Shown in pieces: positions 22,731-36,180 of a DNA stretch of 64,000 nt. A program made the position numbers and the translations under genes. The stretch is taken from contig OX578276.1 of NCBI GenBank assembly GCA_951217055.1, forward strand, positions 118,862,979 to 118,926,978, in the 5' to 3' direction. Position 1 is the first letter of the stretch. Every line of letters starts with the position of its first letter. Below the pieces are notes generated by a model, which made no database searches, was not told the origin of the DNA, and saw only the letters and a program-made list of their open reading frames with translations. This stretch comes from Gerris lacustris (taxonomy: Eukaryota > Arthropoda > Insecta > Hemiptera > Gerridae).

Positions 22731-24560
22731 AAATTATATTATCTTTTTTAGAGGTTTTCCGCAAATGAAGATACTATCAAAATTACTGTAAAAATAATTC
22801 ACCAAATTAAAAATATATTAAGTCATTGTAGTTGAAAATAAGTATGTGATATTATTCGACCTTTGTATAAAACCTCCTTCATAATGATATTATCCACACA
22901 AAAAAGTATAATGCAATAGTCCTTCATAAATAATGAAGAAGTCAGAGCATCATTGCAATAAATTCTACGCTAGACTATTTAAATAAAAAATGGTCGTCCT
23001 CAGCATATTAATTCTGTTAAGAGAATTTGCGAGAGTAATGCTTCTCAAGATATAATATTAAATAAATAATATTTTTTAAAACAATATTGTTACTGTAATT
23101 TAGGCAAAAATAGTGAAGCTAAGCAATTGTTAGTGAACTATATTCACTTATCAGTTCAGTTATGAGAAAATATTGGCAACTTAGTTATCCAGCTAAAAAA
23201 AGGAAAACAACCATAATTCAATTTAGGGAAACCATGTCTTTTTAATTATAAGAATAATATACTGTTTATTATTATTCGATTCGCCTTGCTGGCAAATTTT
23301 GTTTATTTAAGTTCAGGCTATATGACATAATAATGCTGTTTGTTCGTTTATAATTAAAAAGGTCTAAGTTGATCTAAACCTATATATTTATTTATTTTAA
23401 AGCAGTTAACACAATTCGTGGCATTATAACACCTTTAGAATAATTTAGTTATAATCACTTAGCTGTTATCTTATTTAAAATTTAAAAAGTCATTAATTAT
23501 ATTTCTGTTATGAAATAGAAGAGAGCGGAACGAATATTGGCGCCAACTTTCCGACATAAATTAAAAATAATCTATTATAATGTAAAATGCCAGCAAATAA
23601 ACACTATAATGTCCGGTTTAGTTAGTAACATGACATTTGGCTTGTGATCAGAAATCGAATGTCAGATATAATTTTTTTTTTTCAGTTTGCTAAATATTTG
23701 CCTAGTTTTATGTCGCCGAAACGTCACTGTTTTCCCAGAATGGTTAGACATATTTCCCGATCATCTCTGCCAAACACCTGTTTTGAATGATTCTATTTGC
23801 GTCTAAGGGTTCGTGGGTCCTCGCTTAAACGCTATAAAGATTATATGATATGTTTCACCGAACCATATCTTATATCAGAAACTAAACTTTAATTCATCAT
23901 AGTACAAATTGGGACTTCTCTTAGAAAAACATTAGTAATTTCATTGAGAGACAAAATAGATGAATAAAAATAAAAATTATAAGGAAATATATAATACAAT
24001 TTTTATTTTAATAAATCAACAAAGTGTTTGCATTCATCTTGGCATTGTTCATCTAATTGAATCTTGGAACTGTTTATTTGAATAAATTTATTGTGAACTA
24101 CATATTTAATTATTCAAGAAGTAGGTACCAAAAGTATTTTGGCGTTAGAAAATAAAAATTACTGCTTCAGTTTTGATCTCATCTTCCAATGCGGCAATTT
24201 TCCTTTCTCATAATGTCAATTATTTTTATTGCCTTTCCTAAACCAATTGTTCCAAGTATGATATTGTTAATTTTATATGATTGACTTTCATATGAAGAAT
24301 TAAATTTAATAAACTGATCAAAGGTGCTCTCTTGAAGTTTATCTTAATGAGTAATTTCAGATTTTGTTTTGGTAGAAACAAATAATTCTGTAAACCTTAA
24401 GAATGTCAGACGGTTAAACGCAGAAATAATTTTTAGTACTTCTTTTGTAAGATTTAACATTTTAATAATTTTTTGAAGAGAAAATGCTAAATTTCTGTAA
24501 CAGGAGCAAAATATCAGGTTTCTTTAAATTTACCTGTTTATTTGGTAACGGCTTACAACT
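22731..24560. other. Unique AT-rich sequence
   Basis: There is nothing assignable. A single CCGAAACGTCAC phrase near 23714 resembles part of the fold-back motif, but without a stem-loop beside it. Confidence 0.5.
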
Positions 24561-25110
24561 GATCTGTGTTCCTCTGGTTGTTTAGGGAAAACTGCTTAGG
24601 TACAGATATCGTCTAATAGATTCGTTAAGCAGCTGTCCCTAAAAAGGTGCAGAGGGATCCACTGAATTCTATGTTTGATTACCTTGGCCCAGGGACATCC
24701 ATCACTTGAGCAGACAACCCGATGTCAGACTTCCATAGCCCTCACGTACATCTGCCTCGATCCAAAAACCACTCGGGGTTCCAACTTCCAAAAACTACAT
24801 TAATCAACGTTTTACACGAGTCGCTCGCTAGGACTCCGGAGTTTAATTATTGCACCTTTTAGACGGTTGTAGACTTCCAGAAACTGAGTAGAAGTTAATA
24901 GCTCGTAAGCGTCGTTGATTGTTACCTTTTAGAAAAAAGAGATAATCCTTTTTCGATGAGGACCGGACAATTTAGAAGCAAGGGATTTCACAGGATACCG
25001 TCGACAAAAAAACGACCTGTCTCAGGAATCATTACTTTCAAGGGTTTTTTAATGGATTAGTTTCAAATTTAGACCTCCCTCGTCACTGAACCTGTTTGCC
25101 TTGTCCATCT
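24561..25110. other. GC-richer unique island
   Basis: A stretch of mixed composition with no long frame and no match elsewhere in the window. No coding relic was recognised in any frame. Confidence 0.35.
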
Positions 25111-28060
25111 CAGATTTTTAAAAAGTAATTAAAATATCCCATCTTATGATTTTAAAAATATAAGCATGCAGTCATTTTTTTTAAACAATGACAGAATTAA
25201 AAAAATCAATATTACTTTAGCAAGCAACAAGATAATATTCCCACGAATTATTTCCTAAATATATAATGCTAAAAATAAAGTTTTAATTAACTGGGATTTT
25301 TAAAATGATGCAAATAAATTCCTTTTATCTTCAATCAAATAGCTTGAGATAATTTGCCTGTTTATTTGCCTATTTATTATAAAACAAGTAAAGAACTGAC
25401 AAGTAAAAATAAGTAAACGAAAGATTTATTTTACTACGTTTTTTACTAACTTGCTTTCTTGTTTGTTTGTGTGTGTGTCTAGTACAAATTTTGCAATCGA
25501 TTTTTAACTAACTTCCCGAGTAGTTATAGACATTTGAAACATTAAGCATAGCTCTGAACACGATGACAATGCATTATTTTAATACTTTTAGCCATCTTTC
25601 AGCAGAATTTAATTGGTTTTCAGCAAATTTTGTTGCATGGAAAGTTAGTTCAGGAAAAAATCCGCAAGTTATCTTATTTGTTTTGACATGACCCATATTT
25701 ACGATCATCATTTTGAGTTTTCAAATTTATGATTTTTTATTTTAATACCTGGTATGGCTGATAAAATGTTTAAGAACAAAACATTGTTAAAAATGTAAAA
25801 TTATGTTCAAGAATGATTATATCAGGCCTTTTTGTTATGTTAAAACTAATTGTATTTTTAAGAGATAAACATTGAATGGCAGCGAAACAGGAAAAGTAAA
25901 CATTATATACAATAACAATTATATTATCAATACTACATAATATGATACAACAGAATATTTAAAAAGTAGTGTATAAAAAGTTATTTTTAACTGGTAATTA
26001 TTTAATTATTAACTTTCTTTCCTGCTTCTGTCCTCAAGTGGTAGAATTTAAAGGAACGTAAATGTCTAAATAAAATGTAGTGTATATTGTTACATGGTTT
26101 TATTTTTATACATTATATCAATATCCCTTTATAATTATACAATTCAACTTTTGTTTGCATTGTGTTATAGATGAAACGATGAATAATTTTCTTATGACTT
26201 AAAATTATTATTATGTATTAGTATTGCTATAGGAAAGTTTAAGATAATACAATTCAGAATAATTTGAACATACACATGAGTACATATTTGTGCATATGGT
26301 GGTGTTGACTTTTGTTCAATTTTACTTTATTTATTTATTAAAAATATTTAAACTTTTCATGCATAAAGATGCTTGTTAAATGGAAAATAAGAAATAAATA
26401 AAAACTACAATCCATAATGTGAAATATATATTAAAATATTGTGGTTAAAGCAATCAACTGATAGTATTGATCTTTGACTTGTCTAAGAATTATACTTTTA
26501 CAATTGCTTGAAATATTCCAAAATGTTCTCGTGGAATTAAATTGAATGTGTTAAGGTTAGGTGGGAAGAAACAATCTTAAATGCCCGACCATGCTTCTTC
26601 CCCATCACCCTTTACCGATTGCATTAGCCCAGATACACTTATTTTCCGTGCACTAAGGTTCTGCAATATCTAAGATTGCTGAATCCACATTCGAAGTGGA
26701 ATAATCTCGAGTTAAAGTTAAAATTTAAAAGCTAAAGTAACAAAACCATTTATAAAACCATCAAAAACAACATCATAAACACAGTTGAACCTAGTTATTA
26801 CCTTTTTCAACTGCTGATGAATAACTCAACTCGCTAAAAATCTCAGAATGATTTGCTCCTTGACACGTAGCCCTTTTTTACGTGAGAAAAAAAAACTACT
26901 ATAGCTGTTACAAAACGATTCTTATGCGAAAATAATTACCTTATTATGGTGTTTTTCATGGAATAATTCTAGAGTTCTTAAAGACTTTAAAACAGTCCTT
27001 TTCATGGTAACAAAGTGTAGTAAAAGTATGTCTGACATTTACTTCTAAAACATTTCGGTATCATTTCAACTACAACCTGTTTCTAAGCTCATTGTTTAAA
27101 TTATTTTAGCCTCGATACTAAACAGCAATTACTTTTGGTACAAAAAGAAAAAAAATACCACCTTTTTATTTATTCACTCTTCTTGATCTTGCGTATGCAT
27201 TGTTAGTAAAACCCATTAAATCGCAAAATTACATTCAAAACCTATTCAATAAATCACCTAATACTACAATTAGATTTTGTTTACTCCAAACAAGATGTAT
27301 TTGCTCATTAGTATTTGAGTATTAGTAACTGCTATTTAATTTTTTTAAATAAAGGTTAATAGAGATCCATCGACACGAATCTCACGTAAATAATGTCAAT
27401 ATCCTTTTTTAGATATTATTGTCTCACGATTATTATTCTGAGGTAAAGTGGTAAAATACTGTCTATTCACAATGATTTTATTAACGCAAGGTGTTATCAT
27501 CGTCCCCAGAGAGATGGTGCCAGGTTTGCTTGACTAAATCGTCCTGATCTCTTCTGATGATGAATGGTTGCCGTTGAAAGCCAACGCCTCCTTTATAAAG
27601 ATATTGTGAAAAATGGGTATTTTATAACATTTTTTATAACTCCTCGTCAATTTTAAAGTGAATACTTATATAGAAAAGTCAATTATTTCCAAAATTTACC
27701 AAGCTTTGTTATTACATGAAAAAATCATGAATATTTAAAAAAAAAAACAAAAAAAACATTTATTCTTTATTAAATTAAGATTTTCTGGATATTAATAGAC
27801 CACAAAACTACATATTATGATTGAACTACTAATGTTAAAACTGTATTATCTTAACATGGTTAATTGGTAGAGCCGTAGATACAATATCGACCTTTTCTTT
27901 ACAGGTCGGCAGTTTAACAAAACTGGCTTTATATGAGGAAATACGAGTTCATTGTTAAAAGTTGGAGTCTTCATTACAGGAACGTTTGTCCTATAATTCC
28001 AAATCTATCAGATTTTTTTCTATTTCAGTGTTCTTTTTAAGGATTAATGTGTGCGAGGTT
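25111..28060. other. Long AT-rich unique stretch
   Basis: There are 3 kb without recognisable genes or element boundaries. A small GC-richer patch at about 27490-27600 contains CTGATGATGAATGG and the hairpin CGTTG-AAAGC-CAACG, a weak echo of the fold-back motif. Confidence 0.5.
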
Positions 28061-28330
28061 GTAGTCTCATTGCATAGATGGATTGTGGGGCGGTAGAGCA
28101 CAGGCTCCGTTATATGCCGGGGAATGCCTCCTTAGCAGGTTAGGTTAGACGAGGTGTAAAAGATGATGAGATTTGACACGGCCGTAGCCGTGAGCTTTCG
28201 CGTCCTCCTCCCGTCACTCAAAGCCTTTTTAGCGACGGACACTTGGAAGCGCATCTTTCGCATCTTCCACACCTTTCCCAGCTCCAAGCGTAATTTACAG
28301 CTTCAACATAACGTCGGCACAATAAAGAAA
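28061..28330. other. GC-richer unique island
   Basis: Contains GTTAGGTTAGACGAGGTG and GTCCTCCTCCCGTCACTC. I see no frame of note and no tRNA-like fold. Origin unknown. Confidence 0.3.
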
Positions 28331-28566
28331 TGAGAAATTGCAGGATTGTAGTATGTGTGTTAAATCTGCAATAAGGAAACTGATTAAAACAAAAAAATCT
28401 CTTCCTTGTTTAAAAAGAGAGGTAGAAGTTCCGTAATGTAGTAACTATGCTTTGCTAATTTGAAATAAGCATATTTAACGATATTGTCAAGAAATGTCTA
28501 TGATTTACTGCCTGCTGAGTTTACTCTAACACATTTATAAGATTACGGTAATTCTATTTATATTCC

Positions 28567-28572
<6 letters not shown>

Positions 28573-28662
<90 letters not shown>
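28573..28662. repeat. (TA)n microsatellite, about 90 bp
   Basis: A TA run with one interruption (ATTTATA near 28632), embedded in unique AT-rich DNA. Confidence 0.95.
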
Positions 28663-28664
<2 letters not shown>

Positions 28665-28979
28665 TAATATTTAATATATTATTTGTATTAAATATATGTA
28701 TTTAAATATAAATACATAAATTAAACTTGTATTTATTTACTTATGATAAATTAATAGAATTTATTTATGAAATAAAAATATGTACGTTGAAATTAATGAA
28801 TACATTATGATAATTAGCTTCATGCATAATAAACTATTTTTAGCAAAATAATTTTTATAAATGCATTTTAGACGAATACATTTAATGGAATAGAGGTTAT
28901 TATCTGAAAGCGGATGCTACAATATGTGACTAAATTGAAGTGATTGGCATTTACGTGATTACGTGAAAACCAGCTCTAG

Positions 28980-29735
28980 GTTACACCCTCAAGTATTCCT
29001 TCATCCATGACAGGATGGGTAGCTTCTGTAAAGATTGTTTTCTTCTTATTCTTCTCTTACAAAGGCTTAAACCATTTCCTCTATGAATCCAGGAATGGAG
29101 ATAGTAAAAAAAAGTTAAACACAAGGTTTTTCTGTTGAAATGAAACTAAAGGTCGAGATGGAAAACAGGTCGGCTTGGTCATTCCAAAAAGTTTTCTATC
29201 CTGGTCAATCAGAAGATACCAGAAGTCCTTCTGATTCCAATTGTTACTTGAGGTGGCTTGCTCGAATCCCTTCGGTGTCTTTTTATACGTCATCTATAAC
29301 GATTCGTTCCCGTTCCAGTTGGATCCTTGTACAGAGATAGAAATGGACGACTCAGGCACCTATTCGTTTCACTCGTCTCTCCCTTCATATTATTTTCATT
29401 TCTTTTTTTTATTATTCTATTTTATTTTTTTTCTGTTCGTGTTTCGATTCTTTTCATTTTCTCTTTCTCCGAGTTCTGTCTTGTTTGGTAGACAGAAGGT
29501 AGAAAAGGATTATAGGTCGATGATTGGTCGGACCATTGGACAAGATTGGCCATGCTCAAATCCTTTTTCGACTGTGGTCTCTCCGTCTGAATACTCCCAG
29601 AGTTATAATGACCGATTCTCCTTTATTACTAGATATAATTATCCTTGGCGATACGACGTCATTTTACCATTGTTTTATTTTCAGTTTCACTGTGGCCTCT
29701 GGATTTAAAAATCTTCAAAACATCTTTAATATAAT
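28980..29735. other. GC-richer island with a pyrimidine-rich tract
   Basis: It includes the longest open frame of the window (29241-29708, 155 codons). That frame starts only at TTG, and its middle third is a T-rich tract (29395-29470) read as phenylalanine and serine. No domain is recognisable, and overlapping frames exist in other phases. I do not call a gene here. Confidence 0.35.
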
Positions 29736-29739
29736 ACGT

Positions 29740-30083
29740 AGGTTTCCGCGAGTTGTCTCGTAATTCCACGAGTGGATAAGCATCTCCAGGGATGTGGTGC
29801 ATCATGCCGAAGCAACAATATATCTTAATCTTATAGTAACTTATAGCAATTTATAAAAACCGTATTTATTTTACCTTTTAGGGCATTTCATACGTTAGTT
29901 AGTTCATACGTTATATGTTGTGAGAAATTAAGATATTTATTTTAATTATTTTGTTGCTTCGAGTTAACATTACGATCCAACACATCCCTGTAGGTGTTTC
30001 TAGTTGTGGGAGCGAAACTTCGAACCTCAAACCCTTCGTGTTGTGGATTTCACTAAGAATGAAAAACCAAGATACTCATCAAT
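29740..30083. mobile_element. Fold-back element, family P, copy 2
   Basis: The arms (about 29740-29821 and 29951-30083) are inverted and diverged: AGGGATGTGGTGCATCAT then GCCGAAGCAACAA against TTGTTGCTTCGAG then CACATCCCTG. They are separated by AT-rich sequence. The right arm reads GTTTCTAGTTGTGGGAGCGA then AACTTCGAACCTC, then CCTTCGTG, GTGGATTTCAC and AACCAAG, in the same order as the right arm at 16086-16193. It is an older, decayed member of the same family. Confidence 0.65.
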
Positions 30084-31970
30084 CGTTTGGAGGAACAGTA
30101 GAAATAGCACACAAATCGATTCGAAGATACTATGTTTACAATAAATTATGCATTGAAGAAAAACTAACGAGATCTACTAAAAGTCGATAATTATAATTTA
30201 TCACAACTGAAAATAAATAAATTATAATATTCTGTTGGTTTTGAAAGATCCAAATATAACTTAGATTAATAGATATTATATTTATTTAGGTTTTATTAAG
30301 TTTTCTTTCTTTTTATATATATCAGGAAGAATTAAAAATAAACTCTTAAAAAGGCCATAATCTAATTTCCTAAACTTCTAAACAATGAATCGTTATTTGA
30401 ACTTGATGAAGATTAGTCTTGCTTTTTAGTGAACACTTTCAATAAACAAACATTTCAAACAATAAAAATCCTCAAATGCAATATAAGCACTGGCTCGCAG
30501 CCCAAACTACAAAGGTTTTGCTGCATTTTAACTACCAGTGTAACAATCAATGCATTTTAAATTCAGTGGATGAATGGTTGCACTTTATCAAAGCAATGAA
30601 TGAATAGATTTTTAACTCTAGTTCGTAAACACTGCAAGAATGAAATTCTTAATGATTTTGATCACCAACCAAAAATAATTTTATCAATAATCTTAATTTT
30701 GTGGAGCTCCTAAAATATATTTTCTTATTTATATCATGATGAATTAAATAATTTATTTAACTGAATTAATTAAAACAATTATAATTGAATTACAATTATT
30801 AATTGAAAGTCTACCTAAGATTGTTTTAGAATAAGACAACTTAGTTCTCATATACAAAAGCTTTTGAAGTTTTGACCATTTCATTTGGCCATCACCAATA
30901 AACTAATGGTCAATCCATCATTTTAATATTTTTGCTGAGGTAGTTTTATGAAAAACTGATCTACTTTTATCTATATTCTTACAGAGCTAGATTTAATATA
31001 ATTGTTTTGGAAATCTGAATGTACATCAATAATAAATTTTGCATTCATATGCATATTTTATAACTGCTTTACTAATTCATAAACAAGTTATATCTTGTGT
31101 ATTTTAAATAATAAAAAATCTTGCTTCTATATTTTAAGATAATAATACTTGTTGAATCACTTCATTAATCAAAATATTCTAAAGAAATTATTCGTTACGA
31201 GACAAAGTAATGTGCAATTTACATTTTAATCTTTTTATCTGTTAGACTATAGGTACATTAGTCAAACCAGAATAACTTATTACCCGTAGAAAATTATGAA
31301 AAATTCCCTCTTTATCTTCTCAATATCTCACCTCAACATCACATGACATGTTTTTCTACCAAGTCCACTTTTTTAAGAAGCAGATAGAAAAAATTACAGA
31401 AGAAAGAAGAGGTGAGAGAATCCCGTTTTATTAAAAGATTTTATATTAAGATTAAGAATATATTTACAAGTTCTGAAAAATATATATATTTCCAGCACAT
31501 TTTGATGGAGAGCTTTATTTTCTTTTTTGTATGTTTTAATTACATTACCATATAATTATTAATGAATAATGTGAGAAAAGTAGTTAATAATAAACTGTCA
31601 CGGGGAAATGAAACCACATTCCAATATTTACCCTCTTCAAGTCTTATATATCTGAGCTACAGTAAATTCATAGGCTTTTAATCTGTCGGAAAACATTTAA
31701 ATAATCCCAATTATTTTTGGAATTATTACTTCAGCTTCCAGTGTGCTTAAGATTTTAACCCCTGCGGATTGACAATTATAAGAGTTTTTAACTCAGGGAT
31801 CGGGGCTATTAAACATTAATCTAGGCGGAGTTAGTTTCTTTCTTCATTAATAATTTAAATTCAAGGCTAGACTGGATATTAATTTTGACTTCCATAAGTT
31901 AATAAAATTAGTCAAAAATGTGTTTAAACAGAGTTTAGTAAACATAATAGGATTTCTGTATATCTGGTTA
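30084..31970. other. Unique AT-rich sequence
   Basis: No coding relic, repeat boundary or hairpin of note was seen. Confidence 0.5.
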
Positions 31971-32860
31971 CGGAGGATTGCAGAGCGTTGCACAAGGAGG
32001 CTAGCTCTCCTACATCCTGTGTAACGGACATGGAAAGCATCTCACGTAGACCTCTGGTAATTCCGTCCAGAAAGGGTCAGATCGTTTCCGAACCACTCCT
32101 CTCAGAAGATTTTTTTCTCCTCTTCAAGACTTTCCCGAAGAAATCGTGTTTAACGATAGAAGAGAAAGAGAAGGAGAGGATGGGGTGAACTACCGTGTTA
32201 TTTGGAGAGGGAGAGGTTTAATTAGTAGGCTGTCCGCTGGGCTCGGTCGGTTGCTCGACTCCCGAGGAAGGTTCCTACTCCGGTCGAAACGTCGTGACCT
32301 ACTCGTCCTTGGGACGATGCAGGACTCTCCCGTCCCTCGGACCATTCATTTGGCAGGAGACGAAACGCCCGCCGTATAACGATATACATATTTACATACA
32401 TGGGAACCTTGGGCTCCCACACGTCCGACTTGTCTCTTTTCATGAACTCTTCTTATTCCGGCGTGTCTTTTCACCGGAGGCCCGGTCCCCGGGTGTCGGA
32501 ATATAATCTTATTAATTCAAAAGTCAGAAAAAAGGTCGGACCTTGCAGCCACGTACCCCGAGGCTTGAATATGAAATGTAAAGCGTAACAACAGAAGCTT
32601 GGTACATTTACAATGCTACTCGGAGGGTTATCATTACGGTCAATCAAATCCGATTAAAATTGCAGGTTTCGATTTGTCATTTGGCATGTTGATACGTCTG
32701 AATCACACCCAGTGCACGACGCGCAACCTTAACGATTTTTCGTGGTCCTTGAGAACCATCGCTCCGAGACATTCCCTCCTACAATGATTGCTTTAATTGC
32801 CCTATCGTATCATTCGACTCCGATTGCGCCTTGCAATTTGTTCGTATTAAATATCACCCA
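31971..32860. other. Largest GC-richer island
   Basis: About 0.9 kb of markedly less AT-rich sequence with several overlapping frames of 62-77 codons on both strands, none recognisable. At 32261-32294 it contains CCGAGGAAGG, CCTACTCC and GGTCGAAACGTCGTG, a form of the motif found in the fold-back elements. The final 250 bp (ATTGCTTTAATTGCCC, ATTCGACTCCGATTGC) contain TAAT-type words. Candidate explanations are conserved non-coding DNA, an untranslated exon or an old retroelement. Confidence 0.35.
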
Positions 32861-33316
32861 AAAAAAGGAGAATAATGAATAATCAGACGATAATTATATC
32901 ATTGGTTCTGTAATCGCTTCGAAATTGTCAATTCCAAGCATCTAAAAAGCGAGAACTGTTAAAATAAAAGAATTTTAGTATATAATAGCGTCTTTTGTTT
33001 TTAAAATGCCCTAAGGTGGTTCAAGATAAGCTTGGTAATTTTAAATACGGCCTTGGTGTCATTCTTGTAAAAAGACAAAATATTCGCATGTGCCCCTGAA
33101 GTCTGAAGGGAATTAGTAAATTCTGATTCTCTGGCCTTGGTATCAGCAACATTATTTTACATTGTCACTATAGTTAGTCTTAGTGTTCAATGAGCCGACC
33201 ATATATTATTATAAACTTTTCTTAAAGGAAATGTTTACATAGATGCTTAGCTAATATTTAATAGTTTATCAATTAGAACGAATATTCAATTGTAGAAGTA
33301 ACTAATATTACTATTT

Positions 33317-33332
33317 AAAAAAAAAAAAAAAA

Positions 33333-33419
<87 letters not shown>
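33317..33419. repeat. Poly(A) followed by a (TA)n microsatellite
   Basis: An A-run (33317-33334) leads directly into about 80 bp of pure TA. A short A-tail next to a microsatellite is a common footprint of an old retroposon, but I see no body attached to it. Confidence 0.9.
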
Positions 33420-33422
<3 letters not shown>

Positions 33423-34930
33423 TTATTTAGATGTCCAATTATTCAGTAAATTAAATCTGGCAATTATTCAAAGACAAATATATAAAAGAAAAAATGAATT
33501 TAACATTTTTCGATTGCATTTTCCAAATATTTCGATAGATCAAAACATTCTAAAATCCTTACGAACCTTGAAAAATATATAATTGTTTAAACAAATTCTT
33601 GGCTTAGCTCATCATAAGAAAACAGTAAAATACCCGCCAATCCAATCAAACGTTAAATCATTCCACGGATCATTTCAGAAAGAAATGGGCATTGGAAAAA
33701 CATTTACAGATTGCCCGTACATGTTTTTAATTTGCCGACCACGATGACAATCTCAATATTTTTGTTTTTATATGTTCTTCGAACTTCGGAAAGAAACAAC
33801 ATCTATTTGGGTTTGCGTTATCAACCGTTGATCTACCATCTAAAAATACCTGTTTTTTTCTCACATAAATTTATGTCCAACTTTTTTTCCTCATAGTTTT
33901 TTATACTTTCTGAAATATCAAAATGGCATTTTGTCATTCGTTGTCCTTTAAACGAAAGAATTTCTTTTAAATCGACTTTCGGTACGAATATTTTTGAAAC
34001 CGTCAAAACCGATCAGAGATAACACCTGAAATCTTTTTTCCCCCGGTAAATTGCATTTCAATAAATTGCATTTTTTTTATGTCAAAGATTACATGTCATG
34101 CCAAATGCACCTGAGTAGAGACGTCATCATGCTAAAGATATCATCTTCAGGTAATAAACGGTAAAACTATCGTTGCAGAAAATATCTGGCAGTCCATGGA
34201 ACCTTTCTTCTCATTTTACATCTCGTTGGTTTTCTAAAAAGATTTCTATCAAAAACTAGTTCTAGATATCCGATTTTATCGAGCTTGTAACTAAAACAAA
34301 CAAAATAGATATAAAAAATATTTATTTGGAGGTTGATATTAACCGGTGTTGTTTAATCAAAAGAGGATTTATACGTTTTTATCATCATATACAAGATTTT
34401 TTTATCTCTGTAAATTATTAGATAGCATATACGAAATAAACGCAAAACTCAAAATAAACGGTTATTTCCAATGAAATTATCAGAAATTCATTTTAAATAT
34501 ATATTTTTTTAGCAGTATTTAAAATTTAGTAAAATATTTTTTGTGCTTTTTTCACTAAATTTTAAATACTAATATTTAAGATTTTTAACTTCAGTTAAAA
34601 ATTAACTTTCTCATATTCGTAGTAATGCATAAGAAGAAAGTATTGTGACGGCGCGTGACAAGTCTATTTTGATGGTTTTACACGTTTCAAAGTCTCACGA
34701 ATCCAAAAGAGCGGTTTACAAAAAATTGTAGGTGTGTCGTCTGTAAGTTTTAAGTACAGTTAAAACCTTTAAAATTATAATACAATAATTTATATTTTTT
34801 AATAAATAGTCTCATTTAATACATTATTTATAAATGCATATGTAAACTTTTCCATAATATTTAAAAAGATTCAATGTCATTAACTTCACATCACATTGAC
34901 AATATTCACTTCATTTTATTGGAACAACCT
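33420..34930. other. Unique AT-rich sequence
   Basis: Nothing assignable. The 61-codon frame at 33711-33896 has no recognisable content. Confidence 0.45.
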
Positions 34931-34934
34931 AAAA

Positions 34935-35505
34935 TCTGAGATGATGCATCTAAGGACAGTCAAGGGAAAGACCAGAAGAGATAGGGTACGTATTTAGCGA
35001 GAGTAATTCGATACAAGACAAGAGAGAAGAAGATCACTCAAAAGGAGGACACTTGCACATATAACCTCCAGTCTTGCTTGACAAAGAAACTAGTATTATT
35101 TTCCTTTAAGAGATAAAAGCTGTACATGAGCATAGTGGTCTAACTGGCCCAGATATATGCACTAGCAGGTAGACGAGGGCCCAGATTAACTAAGCAAATA
35201 ATAATCTAAAACCTGGGATAGCGAAACTAATATGTTGTGTAGATTTGTTAGTAAAAATATATGTATACTTGGCTTCTCAGCTATGGAGGTACGGGCATAG
35301 ATGGCCAAATAAGAATTAAAATTGATGGATTCCTGTAGAGCCAACCATTTTAATCCACTAGGATAAAACTAATTTACTAATCCACAAGAAAGGAAGGGAG
35401 CCGACATCATTCTTGTAGGAATATTCAACATTTTTGTGTTACGCTACTGTAAATAGTGCAATGTAAATTTTCAAGAAAGGAAAAAACTAATAAATAAATA
35501 AACTC
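34935..35505 (+). pseudogene. LINE retrotransposon scrap with A-rich tail
   Basis: A short frame at about 34938-34993 reads MMHLRTVKGKTRRDRVR before an in-frame stop. This resembles the conserved stretch near the end of LINE reverse transcriptases in many insect RTE/Jockey-type elements (a basic GKTRRDRVRN-like phrase). The following 400 bp have stops in all frames, and the segment ends in an AAATAAATAAATAAA-type tail (about 35486-35502), as expected of a 3' end. Similarity is limited to about 17 residues, so the assignment is tentative. It is certainly non-functional. Confidence 0.35.
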
Positions 35506-35639
35506 AACTTGTCCCCTTTGCGAGTTTAAACATGATCTTAAATCTAAATCACAGCCATGGTATGTAAAAGGTTGTTAGGTAAGGGAATTTCTACGATACA
35601 TGTAGTTTATTGTGTGTTCTAGAATACAAATCCTTCCTT

Positions 35640-36180
35640 CAGAGCGGGCAGAAAAATTGCTCCCTTATTTAAGGTAGTAGATAGTTTCGAGCCGTAGATT
35701 CCTTCGTCTGGACACTACCTTGGTGGCTAATTATCGGGTGATAAGTTAAGAGATGTTCCGATCTACTGGTCAGTAATTATGTAAGAAGTTGTAGCTCCTC
35801 TGGAGGCAGGCTGGCGTCCGGATCAGATGTGAAAAAGGTGAAACGACCAAATGGAAGGTTAATGGTTAGGCAGATGTTGGGAGGTGTTGGGAACCTCACG
35901 GGTTCCGTGTGTAAATACCGCCGATCTGATGTATAACCGAACCGGCGGCTGGCCGGCGCTGACCGCTGCGGTGAACTCCGGACTTAAGAAACATTAATTG
36001 CTATCCGATTGTATCGAAGCGTGCTCTCCTTCGCCCTCCGTGTGCACAGATGATAAATTGCCTGCAAGACAAGCAATCATCTCCAACGGTTTCAAACATG
36101 AAATTAACTTTTATAAAGGAAACGTGAAAAAAATTGAAAAGGTCCTTTCCATTGCACGGCCATTGAATAAAAAAATCCTT
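35640..36180. other. GC-richer unique island
   Basis: Contains the most GC-rich short stretch seen in the window (AACCGGCGGCTGGCCGGCGC) and the small hairpin GGAACC-TCACG-GGTTCC. A 61-codon frame at 35998-36183 is unrecognised and does not begin with ATG. There is no match elsewhere in the window. Confidence 0.35.

Noticed and set aside
23700..23740. CCGAAACGTCAC as another motif copy
   Set aside because: Only the second half of the motif is present, with no stem-loop or CTGANGA partner.
27490..27600. Further copy of the CTGATGATG fold-back motif
   Set aside because: CTGATGATGAATGG is present, but the following stem and CGAAAC are missing; kept only as a remark on that stretch.
29241..29708. 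Longest open frame of the window (155 codons)
   Set aside because: Starts only at TTG, the middle third is a T-rich tract read as protein, and I recognise no domain; other overlapping frames are equally open.
35340..35440. Possible reverse transcriptase fragment reading IHKKGREPTSFL
   Set aside because: Only a short loose resemblance to the KKGD...YRPISLL region, with stops, and it would lie on the wrong side of the C-terminal LINE scrap.
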